8,500 bases of DNA from Rhodobacteraceae bacterium UBA1957. Lineage in GTDB: Bacteria; Pseudomonadota; Alphaproteobacteria; Rhodobacterales; Rhodobacteraceae. The stretch spans positions 1 through 8,500 of the forward strand of contig DDEJ01000104.1 of NCBI GenBank assembly GCA_002336405.1, in the 5' to 3' direction. This document shows positions 1 through 7,061 of the stretch, piece by piece. A program made the translations under genes and the position numbers. The notes beneath the pieces are model-generated. The model saw nothing but the letters and a program-made list of their open reading frames with translations, searched no databases and was not told the origin of the DNA. The stretch's first letter is position 1. Each line of letters starts with the position of its first letter.

Positions 1-178
1 CCTGAAAGCCAATTCATGTGCCGGCAAATTCTCTGATAGAACTACATCAAATCCACTAAATGCAGCCCAGACCACAACGGGGGTCTGCGGTCCTACGCCC
101 AGAATGTTACGACCGCGATGTTTCAGTTCGCATTACGATTGATTATCCACCCGTCTGCCATTGAAACGGGCGGCCTAA
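1..178. other. Left-edge region downstream of hslU, no confident gene
   Basis: This stretch follows the hslU stop codon. A minus-strand frame is open from 132 down to the window edge (44 codons, directly after a TAA at 133-135). It has no ATG; the most plausible in-frame starts are a GTG at 73-75 or a TTG at 25-27. The reading contains residues such as VVVWAAFSGFDVV and looks moderately protein-like, but a plus-strand frame is also open over most of the same bases, so openness alone proves little. No Shine-Dalgarno is clear before the GTG. It could be the 5' end of the next gene, a decayed remnant, or chance. I recognise no family. Confidence 0.3.
147..173 (-). terminator. Hairpin downstream of hslU, weak terminator candidate
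   Basis: Starting 5 bases after the hslU stop codon, the minus-strand transcript can form an 8-bp stem, CCGCCCGT (173-166) pairing with ACGGGTGG (154-147), around an 11-base loop. The third pair is a G-U wobble; the plus-strand transcript would have an A-C mismatch there, so the structure favours the hslU message. No U-run follows (the next bases read ATAATCAATCG), so it is not a canonical Rho-independent terminator. It may instead protect the 3' end of the mRNA or assist Rho. Confidence 0.4.
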
Positions 179-1486
179 TTACAGCACATAGCGGCTTAAA
201 TCGGTCGACCGGCTTAACGCGCCAAGGTTTTTCTCAACAAAGGCATCATCGACAGTGATTTCATCTCCAGAGCGGTCCGGAGCGGTAAATGACAATTCTT
301 CAAACACCCGCTCCAAAACCGTATACAGGCGACGTGCACCGATATTTTCAATGCTGTGATTGACCTCAGCGGCGATTCGCGCCAGCGCTGCGATGCCGTC
401 TTCAGTAAAGCGAACTGTTACCTCTTCGGTCTGCATCAGCGCGGTATATTGCCGGGTCAAAGCATTGTCCGTCTCGGTCAGAATGCGCACAAAATCTTCT
501 TCTGTTAGGGCGCGCAATTCAACGCGGATCGGCAGACGACCCTGCAGTTCGGGTAAAAGATCAGACGGTTTGGCGATATGAAACGCCCCAGATGCGATAA
601 AGAGAATATGATCTGTTTTCACTGGCCCGTGTTTGGTTGAGACCACCGTTCCCTCAATCAATGGCAACAGATCGCGTTGTACGCCTTCGCGGGAAACATC
701 GCCACCACGGGCATCACTGCGCGCACAGACCTTGTCGATCTCGTCAAGAAATACGATGCCATTTTCTTCCACTGCGGCCAACGCGCTGCGGGTCACCACC
801 TCGTCTTCCAGCAGTTTATCCGCCTCTTCCCCGATCAGAAGCTCATAACTTTCGGCAACAGTCAGTTTGCGCCTCACGGTGCGATTGCCAAGCGCCTTGC
901 CAAACAAATCACCAATATTCATCATGCCCATCTGTCCCTGCGGTTGGCCGGGGATATCAAACATCGGCATTGGGTTCGAGCTGTCTGCGACATCCAGCTC
1001 AATCTCGGTGTTATCAAGTTCGCCAGAGCGGAGCTTTTTACGGAACATCTCACGCGTCCCACTGCGCGCCTCACTACCAGCAATCGCATCAATGACGCGC
1101 TCTTCTGCGGCATGCTGGGCGTTGGCAGTCACCTCTTCGCGCATCAAATCACGGGTCATCGCAATCGCACTGTCCACCAGATCGCGAACAATCTGTTCAA
1201 CGTCGCGTCCAACATATCCAACTTCGGTAAACTTGGTGGCCTCTACCTTGATAAAGGGAGCTTTGGTCAGCTTGGCCAAGCGCCGGCTGATTTCAGTTTT
1301 CCCCACCCCCGTCGGCCCGATCATCAAGATATTTTTCGGATAAACCTCGTCGCGCAGATCATCGCCCAACTGCTTTCGCCGCCACCGGTTGCGCAACGCC
1401 ACAGCGACTGCACGTTTGGCATCTTTCTGTCCAATGATAAAACGGTCCAATTCCGAGACAATCTCGCGGGGGGTTAAGTCGGTCAT
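179..1486 (-). CDS. hslU: ATP-dependent protease ATPase subunit HslU (ClpY)
   Basis: HslU is the AAA+ unfoldase of the cytoplasmic HslVU (ClpYQ) protease: hexamers bind substrates, unfold them with ATP and thread them into the HslV dodecamer. The 435-residue product is close to the E. coli length (443). Visible motifs are Walker A GPTGVGKT (57-64), the pore loop GYVG (90-93), an intermediate I-domain (about 108-230) with a Met/Gly/Gln-rich segment near 171-193, Walker B IVFLDEID (244-251), the arginine-containing [12 protein letters not shown] (313-324), sensor-2 [10 protein letters not shown] (383-392) and the C-terminal tail DLSRYVL, which in this family docks into HslV. The ATG at 1486 directly follows the TAA of the upstream membrane-protein gene. 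Its Shine-Dalgarno (AGAGG, 1492-1496) lies inside that gene, so translation is probably coupled. hslV lies one gene upstream. Identification is secure. Confidence 0.98.
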   Translation of the reverse strand: MTDLTPREIVSELDRFIIGQKDAKRAVAVALRNRWRRKQLGDDLRDEVYPKNILMIGPTGVGKTEISRRLAKLTKAPFIKVEATKFTEVGYVGRDVEQIVRDLVDSAIAMTRDLMREEVTANAQHAAEERVIDAIAGSEARSGTREMFRKKLRSGELDNTEIELDVADSSNPMPMFDIPGQPQGQMGMMNIGDLFGKALGNRTVRRKLTVAESYELLIGEEADKLLEDEVVTRSALAAVEENGIVFLDEIDKVCARSDARGGDVSREGVQRDLLPLIEGTVVSTKHGPVKTDHILFIASGAFHIAKPSDLLPELQGRLPIRVELRALTEEDFVRILTETDNALTRQYTALMQTEEVTVRFTEDGIAALARIAAEVNHSIENIGARRLYTVLERVFEELSFTAPDRSGDEITVDDAFVEKNLGALSRSTDLSRYVL

Positions 1487-2572
1487 TTATACCTCTGATA
1501 CATACGGGGGAAGCCGGGATTTACCGGGAAAAACAGGTAAGATGCGCATTACTGCGGCGCGGATCTGCACCCACCAAGTGCCGATCGTGGTGAAAAAGCC
1601 ACCGATAATGGCAACCACCATAAAGCCACCAACCTGGTCGCCAAAGCTGGCCGTTGCAGCCCAGACAATCACCGCAGCAAAGTAAAACAACCCAGCGGTC
1701 AAAAATGATCGCCGGTCAATCACAATAGCAAACAGCGTCACAAAGCACATCAACAGAGCCGTCAATACATAGCCGCGCGTATCGCCTAAGTTATACAGCG
1801 ACATGGCGCAGGTGTTGACCAAAGCCGGGGCCGCCAGAATATGCAACCAGAACCCGGTGACCGCATGGCGGCTGATCCGGTGGGGATCTTTCATATCAAA
1901 CCACAGACCTGCCGCCATCATTGCAAGGCCAAAACCCAAAGAGGCCAACGCCACGCTTGAACCCTGCCCCAGATCAAACAGTGCCGCTGGAAAGTTTGAT
2001 GCGAGAAAAAACCACTCTCCGCCGTCTATTGCAACACCATACACAAAGGCCATACAAAACAACCCGAACAAAAACATCGCAAATGGTAACTTAAACACAT
2101 GGAAATAGCCCAGCATCGTGACCATTCCAATGGCTGATATAATCAAGAACGGGGTTTCATCCCGGATCTGTTCAATGACCAGAAAACTGCCAAAAAACGC
2201 CGTACTGCTAATTGCTGTACCTACCGCCAAAGCAATACTGGGCAAGCTCATGCGCCGCTCAAGCGTGTAATACCGCGCCAGCATCAAGCATATGAAAAAA
2301 CCCAGCCCCGCCCCCCAAGACCATGAAACAAAAAGCACGGTAAGCCCGACAACGCCCCCGGTCAGCAGACCCAACCCAATCGTGACAAAAATTTCCGCAA
2401 AGCCTTTAAAAAACTCAAAAGGTTCCTCATCGGCCAACATCGCATTGCGGTACCCCATACGGGCCTGAGCATGCGCGATTAAAGTCGCAGCCTGCGCTTC
2501 GGTCACAATGCCGGCCTGTACGGCCGAGCGCATGTCGTCGGTGCTGAGTTTGGCGGTACCAGCCTCGCTCAT
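1487..2572 (-). CDS. Polytopic membrane protein of unknown function, encoded between hslV and hslU
   Basis: The 361-residue product has a soluble N-terminal segment (about 1-57) with a helix-loop-helix look ([16 protein letters not shown], about 18-32). About ten hydrophobic segments follow, near 59-81, 84-99, 110-134, 141-158, 162-182, 205-224, 240-260, 267-285, 289-308 and 314-335, then a short basic, Pro-containing tail. There is no signal peptide and no catalytic motif that I can name. The N-terminal 'x-x-G-I-V-T-x-x-Q-A' pattern followed by many short membrane spans recalls predicted membrane proteins of the DUF2157 type; that is a resemblance from memory, not a search result. The ATG at 2572 overlaps the hslV stop (ATGA), with GAGG at 2583-2586 inside hslV as a possible ribosome site. 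The stop TAA abuts the hslU ATG. The context suggests co-expression with the HslVU protease, perhaps as a membrane-linked partner, but the function is unknown. Confidence 0.9.
   Translation of the reverse strand: MSEAGTAKLSTDDMRSAVQAGIVTEAQAATLIAHAQARMGYRNAMLADEEPFEFFKGFAEIFVTIGLGLLTGGVVGLTVLFVSWSWGAGLGFFICLMLARYYTLERRMSLPSIALAVGTAISSTAFFGSFLVIEQIRDETPFLIISAIGMVTMLGYFHVFKLPFAMFLFGLFCMAFVYGVAIDGGEWFFLASNFPAALFDLGQGSSVALASLGFGLAMMAAGLWFDMKDPHRISRHAVTGFWLHILAAPALVNTCAMSLYNLGDTRGYVLTALLMCFVTLFAIVIDRRSFLTAGLFYFAAVIVWAATASFGDQVGGFMVVAIIGGFFTTIGTWWVQIRAAVMRILPVFPGKSRLPPYVSEV
1491..1497 (-). promoter_or_regulatory. hslU Shine-Dalgarno embedded in the upstream gene
   Basis: CAGAGGT on the minus strand lies 5 bases (counted from AGG) before the hslU ATG and inside the last codons (Ser-Glu-Val) of the membrane-protein gene. 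The junction reads TAA-ATG with no spacer. Ribosomes finishing the upstream gene end at the hslU start, which favours termination-reinitiation. Confidence 0.75.
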
Positions 2573-3126
2573 GAAGCAATCGCCTCAACAGTCAGTTTGC
2601 CGTTGGTATAAACGCAAATATCAGCGGCTATGGCCATTGCATCACGGGCCACGTCTTCGGCAGATTTATCGCTATCCATCATCGCACGCGCTGCAGCCAG
2701 CGCATAGTTTCCACCCGATCCAATAGCGGCTATATTGTGCTCAGGTTCTAAAACATCGCCAGCTCCGGTAATCACCAACAGCTGTTTACCATCGGTTACG
2801 ATTAACATCGCCTCGAGCTTTTGGAGGTATTTATCGGTGCGCCAATCCTTGGCCAGTTCCACGCTCGCGCGGGCCAGCTGACCGGGCGTCGCCTCTAACT
2901 TCGCCTCCAGACGTTCCAGCAAAGTAAAAGCATCAGCAGTAGAGCCGGCAAATCCGGCCACCACGTCGAAGCCTCCCGGAGACAACCGGCGCACTTTGCG
3001 CGCGGTGCCTTTAATCACTGTTTGACCCAAAGACACCTGTCCATCGCCCGCAATCACCACCTCGTCACCTTTTTTAACACCAATAATCGTGGTGCCATGC
3101 CAACCGGGAAAGGATACGTCGGTCAT
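2569..3126 (-). CDS. hslV: ATP-dependent protease peptidase subunit HslV (ClpQ)
   Basis: HslV is the proteasome-beta-like threonine peptidase of HslVU; two hexameric rings form the degradation chamber opened by HslU. From the ATG at 3126 the product has 185 residues. The catalytic Thr is residue 12, in [10 protein letters not shown], preceded by an 11-residue propeptide. Counting from it as Thr1, Asp17 (AGDG) and Lys33 (TARKVRR) fall at the family's active-site positions. [10 protein letters not shown] (58-67) and [13 protein letters not shown] (136-148) are further family signatures. I prefer this start because AGGAG (3133-3137) lies 6 bases upstream. An alternative TTG at 3157-3159 would add 11 residues and place the start inside the apparent -10 element. 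It is the first gene of the hslV-membrane protein-hslU unit and overlaps its neighbour by 4 bases. Confidence 0.97.
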   Translation of the reverse strand: MTDVSFPGWHGTTIIGVKKGDEVVIAGDGQVSLGQTVIKGTARKVRRLSPGGFDVVAGFAGSTADAFTLLERLEAKLEATPGQLARASVELAKDWRTDKYLQKLEAMLIVTDGKQLLVITGAGDVLEPEHNIAAIGSGGNYALAAARAMMDSDKSAEDVARDAMAIAADICVYTNGKLTVEAIAS

Positions 3127-3132
3127 ATTAAT

Positions 3133-3137
3133 CTCCT
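3133..3137 (-). promoter_or_regulatory. hslV Shine-Dalgarno
   Basis: AGGAG on the minus strand, 6 bases before the ATG at 3126. It decides in favour of this start over the upstream in-frame TTG at 3157-3159. Confidence 0.8.
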
Positions 3138-3149
3138 GAGAACTGGTAT

Positions 3150-3180
3150 TTATATGCAACTTGGCAAGCCAAGGTACAAG
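3150..3180 (-). promoter_or_regulatory. Putative hslV promoter, RpoH (sigma-32)-like
   Basis: On the minus strand CTTG (3177-3180) is followed after 20 bases by CATATAA (3150-3156). The sigma-32 consensus (CTTGAAA, about 14 bases, CCCCATNT) also leaves 20 bases between its CTTG and CAT. The A-run after CTTG and the C-run before CAT are not conserved, so the match is partial, and a sigma-70 reading (TTGTAC with an AT-rich -10) is also possible. The predicted start near 3142 gives a leader of about 16 bases. hslVU is a heat-shock operon under sigma-32 in E. coli, which fits. Assignment is by eye only. Confidence 0.5.
3160..3173. repeat. Perfect 14-bp inverted repeat in the hslV promoter spacer
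   Basis: CTTGGC and GCCAAG flank a 2-base centre, giving a perfect 6+6 dyad that lies between the proposed -35 and -10 elements. A dyad in this position could be an operator for a repressor, or chance. Confidence 0.5.
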
Positions 3181-3218
3181 AGCCGGTGTCTATTAGGCCT
3201 TAGCACTTTACAAACGCG

Positions 3219-3238
3219 CGTGTAACAGCTGCCACACG
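3219..3238. repeat. 20-bp imperfect dyad upstream of the hslV promoter
   Basis: CGTGT (3219-3223) mirrors ACACG (3234-3238), with the palindrome CAGCTG at the exact centre (3226-3231). Only the two base pairs between centre and arms are mismatched, so 16 of 20 positions are symmetric. It lies between the trxA terminator and the hslV promoter, about 87 bases before the predicted start, a possible site for a dimeric regulator. Nothing identifies the protein. Confidence 0.45.
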
Positions 3239-3241
3239 CAT

Positions 3242-3270
3242 AAAAAAAGGCGCCCGATGACGCCCTTTTT
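3242..3270 (-). terminator. Rho-independent terminator of the addB-addA-trxA unit
   Basis: Beginning 22 bases after the trxA stop, the minus-strand transcript forms GGCGUC (3264-3259), tetraloop AUCG, GGCGCC (3254-3249), with one U-G pair. The stem is extended by a G-U pair and five A-U pairs, and it ends in a run of seven U (3248-3242). Wobble pairs favour the minus strand. The A/T flanks make some activity on the plus strand conceivable, but no plus-strand gene is present to use it. Confidence 0.92.
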
Positions 3271-3292
3271 CAGATTTTGACCTACTGGATAC

Positions 3293-3613
3293 TCAAACGG
3301 TTTCATCAATCCAGCTTTGCAGCGCTGCTTTCGGCGCGGCACCGGCACGATTCGATACCACTTCACCATCTTTAAAAATAAACAGCGCCGGAATGCCGCG
3401 AATGCCCAAAGCCGCTGCGGTATCTGGATTACTATCAACATCAATTTTGGCAATTTTTATCTTATCGCCGTATTCAGCAGCCAGTTCTTCGAGCGCTGGA
3501 CCGATTTGTTTACAAGGCCCGCACCATTCGGCCCAAAAATCGACCACAACAGGAATGGTGGAATTTTTAACTTCGGCCTCGAATGTATCGTCGGTAACAG
3601 CAACAGTTGACAT
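3293..3613 (-). CDS. trxA: Thioredoxin
   Basis: This is a classical cytoplasmic thioredoxin of 106 residues, the usual length, which reduces protein disulfides with electrons from thioredoxin reductase. The active site is WCGPC (30-34) in [14 protein letters not shown]. The buried Asp is residue 25, the cis-proline is Pro75 (RGIPALFIF), and the FKDGEVV hairpin (80-86) is typical. There is no signal peptide. The ATG at 3613 has AGGAG (3621-3625) 7 bases upstream. It is the last gene of the addB-addA-trxA group, 61 bases after addA, an order commonly seen in alphaproteobacteria. A functional link with the recombination enzyme is not established. It may be transcribed both from the operon and from its own promoter. 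Confidence 0.97.
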   Translation of the reverse strand: MSTVAVTDDTFEAEVKNSTIPVVVDFWAEWCGPCKQIGPALEELAAEYGDKIKIAKIDVDSNPDTAAALGIRGIPALFIFKDGEVVSNRAGAAPKAALQSWIDETV

Positions 3614-3649
3614 GGGGTATCTCCTAACGGGGGTATCAAACTTACCTTA

Positions 3650-3678
3650 GAGATAGGGGCGCCACAGGGCACCGTCAA
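3650..3678 (-). promoter_or_regulatory. Possible trxA promoter overlapping the addA stop codon
   Basis: On the minus strand TTGACG (3673-3678), which contains the addA stop TGA, is separated by 17 bases from TATCTC (3650-3655). The -35 match is good and the spacing ideal. The -10 keeps only its first three bases, so the call is weak. The spacer can also form a GC-rich hairpin (3658-3673; GGTGCC, loop CTGT, GGCGCC) that has no U-run. Confidence 0.35.
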
Positions 3679-6600
3679 GAGACGTCAGCCCTCGAAAGAG
3701 CGTCACCCAGCAGACCATCAGGTAAAGACATCAGCGTTGCGGTTTTTGTCCATAAAATAGCCATTGTTATTTTACGGTCGGGATAGATTTGTTTCAGCGC
3801 CTCGGCATAGGCCCCCATTTGCCGTAAAATTCCTTCGGGGCAATGTGCCACCTCGGCCGGAACAGCCACGTTTGATTTAAAGTCAATCGCTAAAACTTCG
3901 GCTTTATTGATCACCAAGCGATCTATTGTGCCATGGATACCGCGGCCATCAAGGCTGGGCAGCTCAGCGCTGACATCAACTTCGGCCAACGCCTCGGGGA
4001 TGAAAATCTTACGCAACTCAGGCTTGGTTAACAAAGCCGTTGCCTCGGCAAGCAAGGCGGCTGTATCCACCCCCCCGCAAGCTTGATTTGTTGTAGAAAG
4101 CAAGTTAGCCGCCAACACAGGCCAATCGGATTCGGGCCGTGTGGGCAAATGTTCCAACAACAGGTGAATCAACTGACCACTCTGCAGCGCGGTTTCCGTA
4201 TCTGCGCCACGCTCATCTGACAGGGCTTTAGCGCCACCCAAGTTTGATGGGCTCAGCGTCTCTGTGGGGGCTATCACGGCAGGAGCTGGCTGGGTGGCAA
4301 AGGCTGGCAGTGGCGGGGGGCTTTCGGCAGTATCACGGGGGTGCATTTCCGAGACCAGCGCCGTCCAATCACCGTTTTCCAATCTTTGCCCAGCGCCGGT
4401 ATCAAAGCGATGCGCGGTTGCTCCAGCCGCCGAAAGCCCCGCAGATACGCGGCTGTACCAATCGTTGCCATCTTTGCTTAAATCACCCGCTGCGGCGACG
4501 ATCAGCCATTTTTCAGCGCGGGTGATAGCGACGTATAACAACCGATCCCGTTCATAGGCCTGACGCTGCTTCATTTTTTCAATCAAATCACGGGTGAACT
4601 GTGGCCGTTCATCAGCGGCACCAGACCAAAGCGGCCGATCCCCCGTATTAAGGATCTGATCATCAATCTTAATATCACGCCGCGCCGTATCGGGCAGGAT
4701 AACAATCGGCGCTTCCAAGCCCTTGGCGCCATGCACGGTCATCACCCGTATCTGATTGCTGTTGCTGTCGATCTGACGCTTGATCTGCAACTTGTCAGTT
4801 TGCATCCAAATCAAAAATCCACTCAGGCTCGGTGTTGTACCCTGTTCATAGTTCAAGGCTTGCGACAGCAGTGCGTCGATGCCGTCTTCTGCTTCGACAC
4901 CGAGGCGCGCCAACAATTTACACCGCCCGTCATAGCGGGTTAAAATCCGCTCGATCAACTCATAGGGACGCAGAAAATCAGTCTGCCCCATCAGTGCCTC
5001 AAGCATGGATACCAGCGCAGGATAACAGTCGCGTTTCTGCCGCAGCGTCTGCCATAAAAACGGTTCACTGCGGCCGTGCGCCAGACTGAAAAGAGCTTGT
5101 TCATCCCAGCCAAATAAAGGCGATTTCAAAACCACCGCCAGCGAAAGACTGTCTTCAGGGGTGGCAAGAAACGCCAGCATCGCCGTGAGATCACGCACTG
5201 CAATTTCAGCCCCGACCTTGAGCCGGTCCGCACCAGCGATTGGCAAACCGCGCGCTTTACAGGCCCGGATCAATTCTTCAAACAACTCAGAACGCCGTTG
5301 CACAAGAACGAGAAAATCACCCGGTTGCACAGGACGCGCCACTGTCGCGGGCCCAGCGTTTGCACCCGTAGGCAGCAGCGTTTTTTCATCGATCAGCCGC
5401 TGAATTTCAGCGGCAACGCGTTGGGCCAAAACCACACTGTGATGCTGCGCGCCAAGCCGGTCCACCGGGTCATACCACACACTTTCGGCATCGGGCGCGC
5501 CACGCGGCACCACGGGCCATAAATCCACCCGCCCCGGCATATCAGTTTTAAAGGCCCGATGCAGCGATGTTTTACCAAAACCCGAGGCAATATGGTCATG
5601 AAATGTGCAATCCACAAGCCGCAGGATTGCCTCGGCCGAGCGAAACGAATATTCAAGGGTCAAATCCTGAAATGGCTGGGACAGCGCGTTTAATTTGAGG
5701 CTGAACTCTTGTTTCATACGGTCAAACTCTGACGGGTCGGCACCCTGAAAAGAATAGATAGATTGCTTTTTATCGCCGACGACAAAGACTGTGCGGGTGA
5801 TATCAGACCGCGCGCCCTGCCCGCTGGTAAACTCCTGTGCCAGCTTTTCAATCACCTGCCATTGCACCGGACTGGTATCCTGCGCCTCATCGACCAAAAT
5901 ATGGTCAATGCCACCGTCAAGCCGGTACAGCACCCATTGTGCCAGCGCCGGATCGGTCAGAAGATCCCGCGCCTTGAGGATCAGGTCGTCAAAATCAAGC
6001 CAGCCCCTTTGCAGTTTCTGCGCCTCATAGCGTTGGACAAAACGCTGCGCAAATGCGCCAAGAGCCACCGTTTTCTCGGCAGCATTCAGGCACAGCCGCT
6101 GTTCACGCGCGGTCTCAACGCGGCACATCCAATCATCGATCCGTGCCATATCAACCGACAGCACCCCGGTTTGCAACTTTTTGGTGGGAAATTTGCCCAG
6201 CTTGGCCGCGAACGGAGTACTGGTTTTCGCACCGGTCAGAAACACATTTTCCAGAACCTTCAGAGCCACCAGCGTCTGGCCCTTGGCTTGGGCAAGTTTT
6301 TCAGCATTTTTCTGATCGTTTGTGGTGCCGGTTTTCAACCCTGCAATCAACCGATCCAAAAGCTGCTCTTCGCCGCCAATGAACGCCATCGCCAACAGAT
6401 CCGCTTGGCAGAACCCCAACGGCAAGCCCAGATCACCATAGATTTCATCGCTGTCAATTGTATTGGAAAATAACGCCTTATTGCGTATGATTGCGCCACA
6501 AATCTCGTCAAAATCGACGGCATTAATCTGTTTGGCAAGCCGCGCAACCAACGCGGTTTCGGACCCCATTGCCATCTGTTCAACGCAGTCACCACGCATT

Positions 6601-7061
6601 TGCAAGCTTGCGCGGTCGTCCATTTCTTTAAAGTTCGGGCTGACCCCAGCTTCCAACGGGAATCGGCGCAGCAAAGCGGCACAAAACGAGTGGATCGTTT
6701 GAATTTTCAAACCGCCGGGGGCTTCGATTGCGCGGGCAAACAACGTGCGGGCGTGGCGCAGCTTGTCCTTTGTCATCCGTTCCGCGATCCCGAGCGTGCT
6801 TAGTTCAGACCGCAGCGCCGCATCGGGTTTCATGGCCCAACCACCCAAGCGTTTGAACAACCGGTTCTGCATCTCACTGGCCGCAGCCTTGGTATAGGTC
6901 AGACATAAAATATGTTCAGGCGAGACATCCTCGAGCAACAACCGCGCCACCCTGTCGGTCAACACCCGTGTCTTGCCCGAACCGGCATTGGCCGACACCC
7001 AGGTCGACACGCCGGGTTCTGCGGCCTGCATCTGGCGTTCACTGGCAGCATCACGTTTCAT
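3675..7061 (-). CDS. addA: Double-strand break repair helicase-nuclease subunit AddA
   Basis: AddA is the UvrD/RecB-like 3'-5' helicase and nuclease subunit of AddAB, which resects double-strand ends and prepares single-stranded DNA for RecA. From the ATG at 7061 it has 1128 residues, typical for the alphaproteobacterial type. Visible SF1 motifs are Walker A SANAGSGKT (23-31), Ia LTYTKAAASEM (54-64), Walker B ILVDEAQDTS (388-397), motif III VVGDKKQSIYSFQGAD (427-442), motif IV YSFRS (471-475), motif V IRVMTVHGAKGLEAP (771-785) and motif VI LLYVAITRAE (841-850). The C-terminal RecB-like nuclease has His966, GTIDRL (Asp1047), IDFKS (Asp1060, Lys1062) and QMGAYAEAL (Gln1081, Tyr1085), so it appears catalytically intact. 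A Pro/Ala-rich linker lies near 913-931. I chose this start because ATGA overlaps the addB stop by 4 bases. An in-frame ATG at 7103 would add 14 Cys-rich residues and overlap addB by 46 bases. Confidence 0.97.
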   Translation of the reverse strand: MKRDAASERQMQAAEPGVSTWVSANAGSGKTRVLTDRVARLLLEDVSPEHILCLTYTKAAASEMQNRLFKRLGGWAMKPDAALRSELSTLGIAERMTKDKLRHARTLFARAIEAPGGLKIQTIHSFCAALLRRFPLEAGVSPNFKEMDDRASLQMRGDCVEQMAMGSETALVARLAKQINAVDFDEICGAIIRNKALFSNTIDSDEIYGDLGLPLGFCQADLLAMAFIGGEEQLLDRLIAGLKTGTTNDQKNAEKLAQAKGQTLVALKVLENVFLTGAKTSTPFAAKLGKFPTKKLQTGVLSVDMARIDDWMCRVETAREQRLCLNAAEKTVALGAFAQRFVQRYEAQKLQRGWLDFDDLILKARDLLTDPALAQWVLYRLDGGIDHILVDEAQDTSPVQWQVIEKLAQEFTSGQGARSDITRTVFVVGDKKQSIYSFQGADPSEFDRMKQEFSLKLNALSQPFQDLTLEYSFRSAEAILRLVDCTFHDHIASGFGKTSLHRAFKTDMPGRVDLWPVVPRGAPDAESVWYDPVDRLGAQHHSVVLAQRVAAEIQRLIDEKTLLPTGANAGPATVARPVQPGDFLVLVQRRSELFEELIRACKARGLPIAGADRLKVGAEIAVRDLTAMLAFLATPEDSLSLAVVLKSPLFGWDEQALFSLAHGRSEPFLWQTLRQKRDCYPALVSMLEALMGQTDFLRPYELIERILTRYDGRCKLLARLGVEAEDGIDALLSQALNYEQGTTPSLSGFLIWMQTDKLQIKRQIDSNSNQIRVMTVHGAKGLEAPIVILPDTARRDIKIDDQILNTGDRPLWSGAADERPQFTRDLIEKMKQRQAYERDRLLYVAITRAEKWLIVAAAGDLSKDGNDWYSRVSAGLSAAGATAHRFDTGAGQRLENGDWTALVSEMHPRDTAESPPPLPAFATQPAPAVIAPTETLSPSNLGGAKALSDERGADTETALQSGQLIHLLLEHLPTRPESDWPVLAANLLSTTNQACGGVDTAALLAEATALLTKPELRKIFIPEALAEVDVSAELPSLDGRGIHGTIDRLVINKAEVLAIDFKSNVAVPAEVAHCPEGILRQMGAYAEALKQIYPDRKITMAILWTKTATLMSLPDGLLGDALSRADVS

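Noticed and set aside
68..87. Hairpin CAGACC / GGTCTG as a terminator
   Set aside because: Only a 6-bp stem with an 8-base loop and no T-run on either side; likely chance.
677..1477. Long plus-strand open frame of 266 codons opposite hslU
   Set aside because: It is the antisense shadow of a strongly conserved gene, with no ribosome site or recognisable domain.
1487..1510. C-terminal Tyr-Val-containing tail of the membrane protein as a mimic of the HslU docking tail (SRYVL)
   Set aside because: The similarity is two residues at a different distance from the end, and the codons there also encode the hslU ribosome site.
1487..2572. The membrane-protein gene as a recent insertion splitting hslVU
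   Set aside because: No flanking repeats or mobile-element traces, and base use by eye resembles the neighbours. The exact ATGA and TAA-ATG junctions argue for long co-evolution rather than recent insertion.
3127..3159. Upstream TTG start for hslV adding 11 residues
   Set aside because: The internal ATG has AGGAG at ideal spacing, and the extension would cover the proposed -10 element and transcription start.
3208..3453. Minus-strand 81-codon frame overlapping the end of trxA and the terminator
   Set aside because: Runs through the terminator hairpin and overlaps trxA in another frame; no Shine-Dalgarno or domain.
5763..6473. Plus-strand open frame of 236 codons opposite addA
   Set aside because: Lies wholly inside addA, whose motifs flank it in frame; composition is that of an antisense shadow.
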